Assembly (NCBI GenBank): GCA_903861045.1
Contig: CAIOST010000030.1
Span: 1 to 52,939, forward strand
DNA length: 52,939 nucleotides
Reading direction: 5' to 3'
Source of the DNA: an uncultured bacterium
Lineage (GTDB): Bacteria; Verrucomicrobiota; Kiritimatiellia; RFP12; CAIWXQ01
Made by a program: the position numbers and the translations under genes. The notes beneath the pieces are model-generated. The model was given only the letters and a program-made list of their open reading frames with translations, was not told the origin of the DNA and made no database searches. Positions 16,151 through 24,611 of the stretch are shown in pieces; the stretch's first letter is position 1; each line of letters starts with the position of its first letter.

Positions 16151-18124
16151 ATGAAAAAGTTCATGTTTGCAACTGGCCTGGCTTTGAGTCTGGGTCTGTC
16201 CGCGGCGGCGGCGTCTGCCAAGCCGGCGGAGAAGCAGGCGCCGGCGGACTTCACTGTTGCGGTCAGCGGCAAGGACACCAACCGCGGCACGGCAAAGGCG
16301 CCGTTCGCCACGCTGGCGAAGGCGCGCGAGGCAGTTCGCGAAAAGATCAAGGCCGGACTGGCCAAGGATCTGGTCGTGGAGATCCGCGGCGGAACGTATC
16401 CGGTGACCGAGACGCTGACCTTCGGGCCGGAGGATTCCGGCACGGAGAGGTTCTCGATCACCTATGCCGCCGCGCCGGGCGAGAAGGTGGTGCTCAGCGG
16501 CGGGCGGAAGATCACGGGGTGGAAGAAGGGGACGAACGAGATCTGGACGGCGGAGATTCCAGAGGTAAAGGCGGGCGGTTGGTATCCCCGCCAGCTCTTC
16601 GTCAATGGACAGCGCGCGATCCGGGCGCGGACGCCCAATGCCGACGATAAGACGCCCTGGTGGAAGATCAAGTCTTCCGACGCCAAGCCCGGTGCGCCCG
16701 ATCAGAACAGCACGCCAATCACGGTAAGCGTGGATCATCCCATCAAGGCATGGAAGAATATCACTGACGTAGAGTTGATCTATCTCAACAACAACGACGG
16801 CTCGCGCAAGCGCGTGGGAGCGGTGGATGAGGCCGGACAGTCCTGCACCCTGCCCCCCCCGCACCAGTGGCCGCCCACAGTCCTTCCCGGCGAATACCAG
16901 ATAGGCCACCCGGTGCGGCCCTATGCCTGCTACTTTGAAAATGCGCTGGAGATGCTGGATGAACCCGGCGAATGGTATCTGGACAGGACCACCGGTGTGC
17001 TTGCCTATTGGCCCCGGCCGGGCGAGAACTTGAAAGAGTCCGAAGTCATCGCGCCTGTTGTGCAGAACACGCTTTTGGCAGTCACGGGCGTTGCGGAACA
17101 ACCCGTTCGTAACCTGCATTTCAAAGGTATCCATGTGGAGCATGTGGATCGATCTCTGCCGTCCTGCGGTTATGCCGCGATGTTCGGATGCCTGCAGGTA
17201 ACCTCGGACGGCGGCAAGCCTCCCATCCGGTTTGTTTGGATCGAGGCGGCGGTCAGTTTCAAATATGCCCGCGCCTGCAATTTCACGGATGGCGGCGTGG
17301 CGCGCGTGGGCGGCATTGGCCTAAGTCTCCTAAACGGTTGCACCCGTAACGTGATCGAAGGGAACCAGATCTTTGATTTGGGAGGGGGAGGAGTCACGGC
17401 AGGTGCCATAAGAAATCGCGATACCTGGAAATGGGCAGACCCGATTGCCCCAGACGATCACCAGGGGTACCGCATCGCCAACAATTACATCCACGATTGC
17501 GGCGCAGATTATTTCGGAGCCATCGGGATCTTTGTTGGCCTTACGCAAGAGGCCCTGGTCTCCCACAACCTGATCCATGACACGGCCTACGCCGGCATTG
17601 TGTTCAGCGGAAACGAAACCCCGCTGCAATTTGCCCGGAACAATGTCGTCGAATACAACCACCTGCATCACGTGCAGAAGATGGCGGTGGACGGCGGGGG
17701 AATCTACGCCGCCAGCCCCCATGCCGACCGCGGCATCGTGATCCGTGGGAACCTGATCCACGACATCACGGGAAATCCCGTCGCCCGCGGCCCCGGCTGG
17801 TGGAGCGGCCCCGGAATCTACCTCGACGCGTTTGACGCAGCCGGGGGATGCATAAACTACCTGCTGGAAGGGAACGTCATCTACCGCGTCGTAAAGCCTA
17901 TCGCCATCAATGGCTCTAGCCAGGGTGTCACGATTCGGCCTGATAACACCTGTGTGGAACAAGGGACGCCGCCCAAGGAAGTTCTGGATGCCATCCAGGC
18001 GAAGGCGGGGCTTGAGCCGGCTTACCGGCAGCTCAGCGTCAAGACGCCTTCTTCGGCGGATGGGAAAGCATCCGTGAACGAAGGCAAGGAGAAGTCCGGA
18101 GGCACCGGAATGGTAAAGCCGTGA
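16151..18124 (+). CDS. Secreted right-handed parallel beta-helix protein (glycosidase or lyase-like)
   Basis: A 657-residue exported protein; the ATG 6 bases after GGAG gives a clean signal peptide (KKFMFATGLALSLGLSAAAASA). Residues 30-70 show the common beta-helix opening TVAVSGKDTNRGT followed by PFATLAKAREAVRE. The centre and C-terminal half consist of helix coils with NNYIHD, HNLIHDTAYAGI, EYNHLHHV and RGNLIHDIT rungs. The architecture resembles GH141-type and related polysaccharide enzymes; family membership cannot be fixed by eye. The last 40 residues are charged and probably disordered. It heads a same-strand carbohydrate cluster. Confidence 0.8.
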   Translation: MKKFMFATGLALSLGLSAAAASAKPAEKQAPADFTVAVSGKDTNRGTAKAPFATLAKAREAVREKIKAGLAKDLVVEIRGGTYPVTETLTFGPEDSGTERFSITYAAAPGEKVVLSGGRKITGWKKGTNEIWTAEIPEVKAGGWYPRQLFVNGQRAIRARTPNADDKTPWWKIKSSDAKPGAPDQNSTPITVSVDHPIKAWKNITDVELIYLNNNDGSRKRVGAVDEAGQSCTLPPPHQWPPTVLPGEYQIGHPVRPYACYFENALEMLDEPGEWYLDRTTGVLAYWPRPGENLKESEVIAPVVQNTLLAVTGVAEQPVRNLHFKGIHVEHVDRSLPSCGYAAMFGCLQVTSDGGKPPIRFVWIEAAVSFKYARACNFTDGGVARVGGIGLSLLNGCTRNVIEGNQIFDLGGGGVTAGAIRNRDTWKWADPIAPDDHQGYRIANNYIHDCGADYFGAIGIFVGLTQEALVSHNLIHDTAYAGIVFSGNETPLQFARNNVVEYNHLHHVQKMAVDGGGIYAASPHADRGIVIRGNLIHDITGNPVARGPGWWSGPGIYLDAFDAAGGCINYLLEGNVIYRVVKPIAINGSSQGVTIRPDNTCVEQGTPPKEVLDAIQAKAGLEPAYRQLSVKTPSSADGKASVNEGKEKSGGTGMVKP

Positions 18125-18194
18125 AGAGGAGTCAGGTAGCGCCGAGGTGGCGTGCTGTTATTCCTGTTAACCAATAAGAACGGAGTCACTCATT

Positions 18195-21173
18195 ATGAAA
18201 TCGTCGAAGGTGTTCACCATTACAATGCTTGGAGGACTACTGATGATCAACAACGCCCATGCGGCAGAAGATCTATCGCGATCGCCGGTTCGTTCGCTTG
18301 ACGGCACTTGGAGCATCGTTCCGGATAGCGGCGATACCGGACTGAAACAGGAATGGTGGCGGGCAGCCAACTTTCCGGCACAACAGGCTAAGGCCATCGA
18401 GGTTCCGGGCAATACCTGGGAAGCGCTGCCGGACTACAATGGCGCGGCCTGGTATCGGCGCAGTTTCGAGGTGAAGGCGGCTCCGCCGGCCGGACGGCGA
18501 TCCTTCCTGCGTTTTGGCGCTGTGCAGTACCTGTGCCGCGTGTGGATCAACGGTCAGGAGGTCGGCGGCCATGAGGGGGCGGAGGGTCCGTTCGAACTGG
18601 AAGTCACGGGTAAACTCGTGGCCGGAACGAACGCTGTGATCCTGCGCGTCGAAAACCCGCCGGGACCCTTCTTTGGCAAAGGTGGCGGTGCCGTGCCGAC
18701 GGCCTATGACATGGGTGGCATCAACGGCCATGTTGACCTGGCCGAGCAGCCATGCCTGCGCATTGCCGATGTGTACGCCAAACCGGATCCTACATCTGGC
18801 ATCATCACAGTCGAGGTCACCTGCGACAACGCCGGCGGACCAGCCACGGTGAACCTGCAAGCCGCCGTGTCCGAGCGCAAGAGCCGCCACGAACAGGATC
18901 GCGCGAGCCTCAGCGTCCCGGTCCCTGCAGGCAAGAGCGTTCATCACTTGACCCTGCAGGTCACGTCGCCGCACAAATGGGATCTGGACGATCCCTTCCT
19001 GTATTCCGTCGAGGTGCGCGCGGCGGCCAACGGCGATGAGGATCTTCATCGCATCGAACGGCTGGGCTTTCGTGATTTCCGTCTGGTCAACGGCTTCTTC
19101 ACGCTCAATGGCCGACGCATCTTCCTGAAGTGCTGCCACGGGAATCGCGTCGATCCCGTGCTCGCCCAAGGTGTGCCGAGGGAGTCGAGCATGCGGTGGT
19201 TGGGTGTCGATACGGCTCAATTCAAAGCCGCGGGTTTCAATACGTTCCGGGCCATCGTGGCCAATTTCCTGCCGGAGCAACTCGCGATTGCCGACGAGGC
19301 GGGACTGCTCATGTACAGCGAGCACGCCGGGTCCTGGAATATGCGGGAAAAGACGAAGTTTCGCGTGGAGTTGCTCGATCTCGTGCGGCGCGACCGTCAT
19401 TCGCCCAGCCTGGTGATCTGGGGTCTGCTCAACGAGACTGAGCGCGGTGGCATCTACGAAACGGCCCGCGAGACCTTGCCGCTGCTCCGCGAGGTGGACG
19501 ATAGCCGTGTGGTCTTGCTCAGTAGCGGCCGCTGGGACCGCGACTTGGTTACGGGGTCGGCGTCCAACCCCGGTTCAAAGACCTGGGACGTGTTTCTGGG
19601 CGGCGAGGGGCCGACCGTGTCGCCGACCGGGACCGGGAAGTTTACCGACATGCAGACCCCCGGCATTGAAGGCGCTGGCGACATCCACGTCTATCAAACG
19701 TTTCCGACCTCGTGGAGCGTCATCAACGTCTTGCGCGTGCTGGGAGAGAAGGCCCCGCGACCGATCTTCCTCTCCGAAGCTGGTATGGGCAGTGTCAACG
19801 ATCCTTACACCGAAAAGCGCAAACTCATTGAGGCGAAAGCGCCGCCACACGCGCCCGCCTGGAAGTGGGTCGGCCCACGCATTGTTCAATGGGAGAAACT
19901 CTGGAAAGAGTACGGACTCGGCGAAGCCTATCCTGAGATTCCGGCCATGATCGCCGACAGCCAGCGCGCATCGGCCCGCGAACGCGACCTGATGACCCGG
20001 GCGATCCGGGCCAATCCCAAATTCTCCGGTTACAGCCTGACCAGCAAGGAAGACTGCTGGGGCGTGGGTGAGGGTATTTGGGACACGTTCCGGGCCTGGA
20101 AAGCCGGACATCAGGAAGTCATTACCGCCGGCTGGGCGCCGACGCGCTTTTGCCTGCTCGTCAACCCGACGCCGATCGCTTCCGGCAAGCAGTTTCGGCT
20201 GATCGCTGCGCTTGCCGATGAAGATCGTCTGCCGTCAGGCCCACGCCGTGTGACCTTGCGGGTGCGCGATCAGGCTGGGATTGAACGCTGGTCGAAGAGC
20301 TGCGCAGTGACACTGGGTGAGCCGGGCATACGGCCCCTGGCTGTTACCGTGTTGGACGAAGATGTGCCGGCGCTGCCGCTGGCCGAAGGCCGCGCCAGCA
20401 TTGAAGTCGCGCTCGAGGGCGGCCCGGATCTGCCCGGCAGTCGTCTCGACGTTCCGGTGTACGAGGCGGCGCGGCATCCGCGCCTGAAAGGTTCCGTCCA
20501 AGTCATCGGCTTGGCAGCCGAGGCGCGTGCGCTGCTCACCTCCTGCGGCGGAAAAGTGGAGGATTACGATGCCGCAGCCGCGACGAATCGCCTGGCCGTC
20601 GTTTGCGGGCCCAAGCTTCCCGCCGGATGGAACGCGCAGTCCTGGCGTGGCCTCTACGCCCAGGTCGCACGCGGCGCGCACGTGGTTGCAATCGGTCCCA
20701 ATGTCTTGCGCGGTAAAAGCGGTCCCACGCACTTCCTGCCGATCGCGCAGCGCGGAAGAGTGACGACCATGAAGGATTGGCTGTATCACCGGGAGTTCAT
20801 CGCCAAGCCGGGGCCGGTGTTCGAGGGGTTGCCAGCACGCTTGCTGACTGGCGAGATCTATAGCCCGCTGCTCCAGGGCGTGCAGACGATTTCCGGCGCG
20901 ACCGCGCCCGAGGCCACCCTGGCCATGGCCTTCTACGGCTGCGGAGATGCCGGCGGGATCGGTACCTTTGACGGCCAGGTCATCGCCACCTGGCGGCACG
21001 GCGCCGGGAGGATCACCGTCTGCACGCTGGACGTGATCCCGCAACTCGGCGCGCCGGTCGCCGACCGGTTGTTCGTCAATCTCGTGCGCTACGCGCAAGC
21101 CGGCGCAACCGATCTCCAGCCGCTGCCGGCCGATCACGCGGCGCAACTTGACCAACTGGGCATTGTAGATTAA
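18195..21173 (+). CDS. Secreted glycoside hydrolase family 2-type enzyme
   Basis: A 992-residue protein with a signal peptide (to about NNAHA). The GH2 layout is complete: jelly-roll sugar-binding domain (WYRRSFEV, VWINGQEVGGHEG), immunoglobulin-like domain (GFRDFRLVNG-FFTLNGRRIFLK), then a TIM barrel. Probable acid/base Glu414 lies in WGLLNETERG and probable nucleophile Glu528 in IFLSEAGMG; the 114-residue spacing suits GH2. A C-terminal part of about 250 residues looks like extra beta-sandwich and flavodoxin-like modules. GH2 covers beta-galactosidases, glucuronidases and mannosidases; the specificity is not readable here. It probably shares a transcript with the genes that follow. Confidence 0.88.
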   Translation: MKSSKVFTITMLGGLLMINNAHAAEDLSRSPVRSLDGTWSIVPDSGDTGLKQEWWRAANFPAQQAKAIEVPGNTWEALPDYNGAAWYRRSFEVKAAPPAGRRSFLRFGAVQYLCRVWINGQEVGGHEGAEGPFELEVTGKLVAGTNAVILRVENPPGPFFGKGGGAVPTAYDMGGINGHVDLAEQPCLRIADVYAKPDPTSGIITVEVTCDNAGGPATVNLQAAVSERKSRHEQDRASLSVPVPAGKSVHHLTLQVTSPHKWDLDDPFLYSVEVRAAANGDEDLHRIERLGFRDFRLVNGFFTLNGRRIFLKCCHGNRVDPVLAQGVPRESSMRWLGVDTAQFKAAGFNTFRAIVANFLPEQLAIADEAGLLMYSEHAGSWNMREKTKFRVELLDLVRRDRHSPSLVIWGLLNETERGGIYETARETLPLLREVDDSRVVLLSSGRWDRDLVTGSASNPGSKTWDVFLGGEGPTVSPTGTGKFTDMQTPGIEGAGDIHVYQTFPTSWSVINVLRVLGEKAPRPIFLSEAGMGSVNDPYTEKRKLIEAKAPPHAPAWKWVGPRIVQWEKLWKEYGLGEAYPEIPAMIADSQRASARERDLMTRAIRANPKFSGYSLTSKEDCWGVGEGIWDTFRAWKAGHQEVITAGWAPTRFCLLVNPTPIASGKQFRLIAALADEDRLPSGPRRVTLRVRDQAGIERWSKSCAVTLGEPGIRPLAVTVLDEDVPALPLAEGRASIEVALEGGPDLPGSRLDVPVYEAARHPRLKGSVQVIGLAAEARALLTSCGGKVEDYDAAAATNRLAVVCGPKLPAGWNAQSWRGLYAQVARGAHVVAIGPNVLRGKSGPTHFLPIAQRGRVTTMKDWLYHREFIAKPGPVFEGLPARLLTGEIYSPLLQGVQTISGATAPEATLAMAFYGCGDAGGIGTFDGQVIATWRHGAGRITVCTLDVIPQLGAPVADRLFVNLVRYAQAGATDLQPLPADHAAQLDQLGIVD

Positions 21174-21265
21174 CGCTATGGAACAATTATAGTGGACGAT
21201 GAACAGTATTTGCGGTTGCTTCCTTTTTTTGTCCGCAGATTTCGCAGATTAACACAGTGAATGCC

Positions 21266-21658
21266 ATGACCTATCGCGAACCGTTTGATTCCGATCCGGC
21301 GGCGCGCGCGTTGCTCGATGACGCGTTGCTGCTGCGGGAGAACCCGGACGGCGAGAAGTTCACCCGCTACGTGTTCGCGTTGCACCTGCGCGATCGACCG
21401 CTGGAGCAGGTGCGCGTGAACTGGACCTACCAGCGCCTGGACGACGGCGGGTATGAAGCGGTGTTGACAGCAGAACGCCCCATCCGCGTAGCCACCATGC
21501 GCGTGGGGCCATTCCCGCTGCAGACACGCGCCGTGCGGGTCGAGGGCATCGCCGAACCGGCCGTACTGCGCCGCGGCGGCTCGCGCCTGTTCGCCGATGT
21601 CGCACTCAATGCGGAAACTGACGACGTGAAACTTCGCGTAATCCTTGCCCCAATGTGA
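21266..21658 (+). CDS. Small protein of unknown function
   Basis: About 130 residues. The ATG at 21266 is chosen over an in-frame GTG at 21257; neither has a convincing ribosome-binding site. No signal peptide or membrane segment is visible. The sequence alternates short beta-strand-like stretches (VNWTYQRL, RVATMRVGPFPLQTRAV, VKLRVILAP) and could be a small beta-sandwich. It lies 13 bases before the next glycosidase gene, so it is probably co-expressed with it. I do not recognise the family. Confidence 0.6.
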   Translation: MTYREPFDSDPAARALLDDALLLRENPDGEKFTRYVFALHLRDRPLEQVRVNWTYQRLDDGGYEAVLTAERPIRVATMRVGPFPLQTRAVRVEGIAEPAVLRRGGSRLFADVALNAETDDVKLRVILAPM

Positions 21659-21670
21659 GGTCCACACCCC

Positions 21671-23740
21671 ATGCAGCCACAGAAAGTCCACCTCAACACG
21701 ATTTGCGGGGTCGAATTCCCTCCGCCTAAGCCCTACCTGAACATGAAGCAGCGCTATCCGGTCGGCAACGGGATCATGATGGCCGTTGGCGATGGCAGCG
21801 GCGCGTGGCTGCGGTTGGCTGGACCGGGCTATCACATTGGCACCATCCGTGACAGTCTATTCACGGCGGAGACTCTTTCCATTGAAGTCGACGGTTGCGA
21901 GCATCCGCTGACCCCGGACATGCACCGTGCGGCCAAGACGGGCGTGTTCTATGGAACCGCCACCATCGGCGATTTTTCCGTTTGCCTTGTTGACCTCGCA
22001 CGATGGGGGCAGCCGTGGATGGCGCGGTTGGTCCTGGTGGAAAACCGCTCGTCCACCGCCTGCCACAGCATTCGGGTCAAGGCTGCGCTGACTCCGGCGG
22101 CTGGTGCGGGTGCGCCGCCGTGGACGCTCGTGCGGGATGCGCATGGGGCGGGTTGCGCGTATGCCTGCAAAGGATATGATCCAACTCATGCGCTGATACT
22201 CTTCTCTTCCGCGTCGAAGGCTAGCGCCGGCGGTCTGGCACCATGCGACCTTATCACGGACGCCACAACCCTTGCGCCCGGCGCTTCCACTGTGGTGGCG
22301 CTGTGCCATCATGCCATACCCGCTGGGCGCGATCCGGCGGACCTGATCGAGGACGTACGGCGCATCGACTATCTAGCGGAACTCCAGGCGTGTGTCCGCG
22401 AATGGACCGCTTGGTTTGACGATGTGCCGCCTGCCTTTCGCCTGGAACGGATTACCGACCCGCGGGCGCGCGACATGGTCGAGGGCGGACTTGCCATCCT
22501 GAAGACCAACCAGTCGCAGGATGGCGGCCTGATTGCGCACGCCACACACTACACTCAGGGGTATTTCCGTGACGCCGCGCTGGGCCTGCGCGGCTTTGAC
22601 GCCACCGGGCACTTCGAGGAATCGAAACGCTGGCTCCAGTGGACCCAGAGCAAGTTCCTGGCATTCCGGCATATCCCGAACTGGGCGAGCTGCCTGTCCT
22701 CGCTGGCCGAGCGGGGCAGCATGCAGGATCTCGGCAATCAGGACATGGAATCCACGGCGCTGTGCGTGCTGGCCACCCGCGACTACTATCGCGCCACCGG
22801 CGACAAGGCGACCGTAACCGCCGTGCACGACGCCATTCAGTACTGCATGGATGCCCAGTTGGCGTACGCCGCCGCTCATAACGATCGCATGGAGTTCTGC
22901 GGAGACGAGACCGAGATCTGCGGCGCCGTGGACGTGTCCGCCTCCGGGTTGACGCACAAGTTCAAGCAGGCAGCGGAGAACTACTGGTCCATGACCTCCG
23001 TGGCGCTTTGCGCCGCGGCGCTCGATTTCTATATCGAATACCTGATCCGGCAAGGCCACGATCCTGTCAGGTACACGAATTCCCGAAACCAGACGGTCGT
23101 GAACCTACCCCGGGAACTGATCAGACTCCAGGAAGCAATGGGGCGCGACTACTGGCGCACCGATGTGCCCGGGCAGCCGGAAGGCTTTCATGACAGCTTC
23201 CGTGCAAAAGCCGACAATGCCTGGCCTGCGAAGCGGATCACGAACTTCACGCTCTTCCCAGTCTACTTCGGCACGCCCTATCTCTATCCCGAGCGCCGGG
23301 CGGTGGACGTCGCCGCCATGGCCCGTCATTTCAACCGCCAGACAGGGCTCCTCCAACTGGTCCCTGACGCGGACACCGGCTTCGACGGCCACACGTTGGG
23401 GTATCTGCTCTGGGGAATGGTAGCGACTGGGCATCCGGATGTGGAAGTCGTCTACCAGGCCCTGATCAACGGACCGACGGCCGACTGCTGGGGCTCCTTT
23501 GCCGAGGCCTACTCGCGCGAAGGCGCCCCGAACGACCATGACCTGCGCACTTTCGAAACCGGCTGCAACCTCAGCGCGGTAGCCAGTTATTGGAAATTGG
23601 GGACAACCAAACAGAAAGGGACAACACATGAGCAAGCAGAACTACGAGCAGAAGAACGAAACCATCCGCCAGCAATTCATCGCACTGAAAAAGCAGCAGC
23701 CGAAGCGGTTGAAGAGCCGGCTCAACCTGAGTTGGAGTAA
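21671..23740 (+). CDS. Six-hairpin glycosidase-like enzyme, cytoplasmic
   Basis: A 689-codon frame with no signal peptide. The N-terminal 230 residues form a beta-sandwich (YPVGNGIMMAVGDGSGAWLRL). An (alpha/alpha)6 barrel follows with landmarks TQGYFRDAALGLRGF, LGNQDMESTALCVLATRDYY and CGDETEICG, and it ends near SAVASYWKLG. The fold is shared by GH15, GH65, GH78, GH95 and similar families; catalytic residues are not certain, though the acidic CGDETE motif is a candidate. The last 45 residues overlap the next gene by 113 bases and look like frame read-through after loss of the natural stop codon near 23605. The lack of a signal peptide suggests action on imported oligosaccharides. Confidence 0.75.
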   Translation: MQPQKVHLNTICGVEFPPPKPYLNMKQRYPVGNGIMMAVGDGSGAWLRLAGPGYHIGTIRDSLFTAETLSIEVDGCEHPLTPDMHRAAKTGVFYGTATIGDFSVCLVDLARWGQPWMARLVLVENRSSTACHSIRVKAALTPAAGAGAPPWTLVRDAHGAGCAYACKGYDPTHALILFSSASKASAGGLAPCDLITDATTLAPGASTVVALCHHAIPAGRDPADLIEDVRRIDYLAELQACVREWTAWFDDVPPAFRLERITDPRARDMVEGGLAILKTNQSQDGGLIAHATHYTQGYFRDAALGLRGFDATGHFEESKRWLQWTQSKFLAFRHIPNWASCLSSLAERGSMQDLGNQDMESTALCVLATRDYYRATGDKATVTAVHDAIQYCMDAQLAYAAAHNDRMEFCGDETEICGAVDVSASGLTHKFKQAAENYWSMTSVALCAAALDFYIEYLIRQGHDPVRYTNSRNQTVVNLPRELIRLQEAMGRDYWRTDVPGQPEGFHDSFRAKADNAWPAKRITNFTLFPVYFGTPYLYPERRAVDVAAMARHFNRQTGLLQLVPDADTGFDGHTLGYLLWGMVATGHPDVEVVYQALINGPTADCWGSFAEAYSREGAPNDHDLRTFETGCNLSAVASYWKLGTTKQKGTTHEQAELRAEERNHPPAIHRTEKAAAEAVEEPAQPELE

Positions 23741-24575
23741 CTGGGGGTTCGGGATCGAGCCGCTGGCCGCCTCCGCCGCACGGCTGGCCAAACATGGCGT
23801 GAATTTCATCGAACTCCACGGCAATCACTACGGCCCGGACCTCGGCTACCAGCCCAAGGAGACGCTCAAGATCCTCGGCGATCACGGCGTCAAGGTCGCC
23901 GGCATCTGCGGCATGTTCTCGCCGGACAACGACCTCTCCTCCAACCGCGCCATCCAGCGGCAGGCGGCGCTCGACTACCTCCGCCGCGAGCTCGACTTCG
24001 CCCGCGCCGTAAAGGCCGGCTACATCCTGGTGGTGCCCGGCGCCGTGGGTCGGCCGCAGGCCTATGACGCCAGCGAGTTCTTCCGCTCCACCGAGACGCT
24101 GCGCCTCGTGGCTGGCGATTTCAAGAAGGCTGGCGTCCGCGCCGCGATCGAACCGATCCGCGCGGCCGAGGTCAGCTTCTGCCACACCATCGCCGACGCC
24201 CAGGCGTATATCGCGGCGGTGAATCATCCCGGCGTGCAGCACATCAACGGCGACGTCTACCACATGCAATCCGGCGAGTCGCACATCGGCGCGGCCATCC
24301 TGGCGGCGGGCGAGCGCCTGACCAACCTGCACCTGGCGGATTCCAACCGCTGCGCGCTGGGCGACGGCGCGCTCGACGTGGACACGCTGATCATGGCGCT
24401 CTACTGCATCGGCTACAACCAGCCCGGCTGCTACGTCACGCCCGAGCCGCTCGGCCCCGGCGGCGACCCGTACCCGGCCATGAACGGCATGCCCGACCCC
24501 GCGCTGCTCGAAACACTCGTGCAGAAGACGGCCTCCTGCTTCCGGGCGAGGGAAGAAGCCGTGCGCGGCATGTAG
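23628..24575 (+). CDS. Sugar phosphate isomerase/epimerase (xylose isomerase-like TIM barrel)
   Basis: A 315-residue member of the AP-endonuclease-2/xylose isomerase-like superfamily. The four metal ligands of the tagatose-epimerase type barrel are in order: Glu175 (IEPIR), Asp209 (NGDVYHM), His235 (LHLADSNR) and Glu273 (TPEPLG). The strand GVNFIELHGNHYGPDLGY carries the early substrate-binding His. These enzymes interconvert ketoses and aldoses or epimerise them with a divalent metal. The gene has its own AAAGGG ribosome-binding site and begins inside the 3' end of the upstream glycosidase frame. Its place between two six-hairpin glycosidases suggests it processes the sugar they release. Confidence 0.85.
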   Translation: MSKQNYEQKNETIRQQFIALKKQQPKRLKSRLNLSWSNWGFGIEPLAASAARLAKHGVNFIELHGNHYGPDLGYQPKETLKILGDHGVKVAGICGMFSPDNDLSSNRAIQRQAALDYLRRELDFARAVKAGYILVVPGAVGRPQAYDASEFFRSTETLRLVAGDFKKAGVRAAIEPIRAAEVSFCHTIADAQAYIAAVNHPGVQHINGDVYHMQSGESHIGAAILAAGERLTNLHLADSNRCALGDGALDVDTLIMALYCIGYNQPGCYVTPEPLGPGGDPYPAMNGMPDPALLETLVQKTASCFRAREEAVRGM

Positions 24576-24611
24576 GATGATGGGCTTGAAACTCCACGCA
24601 GAGAAAATGAT

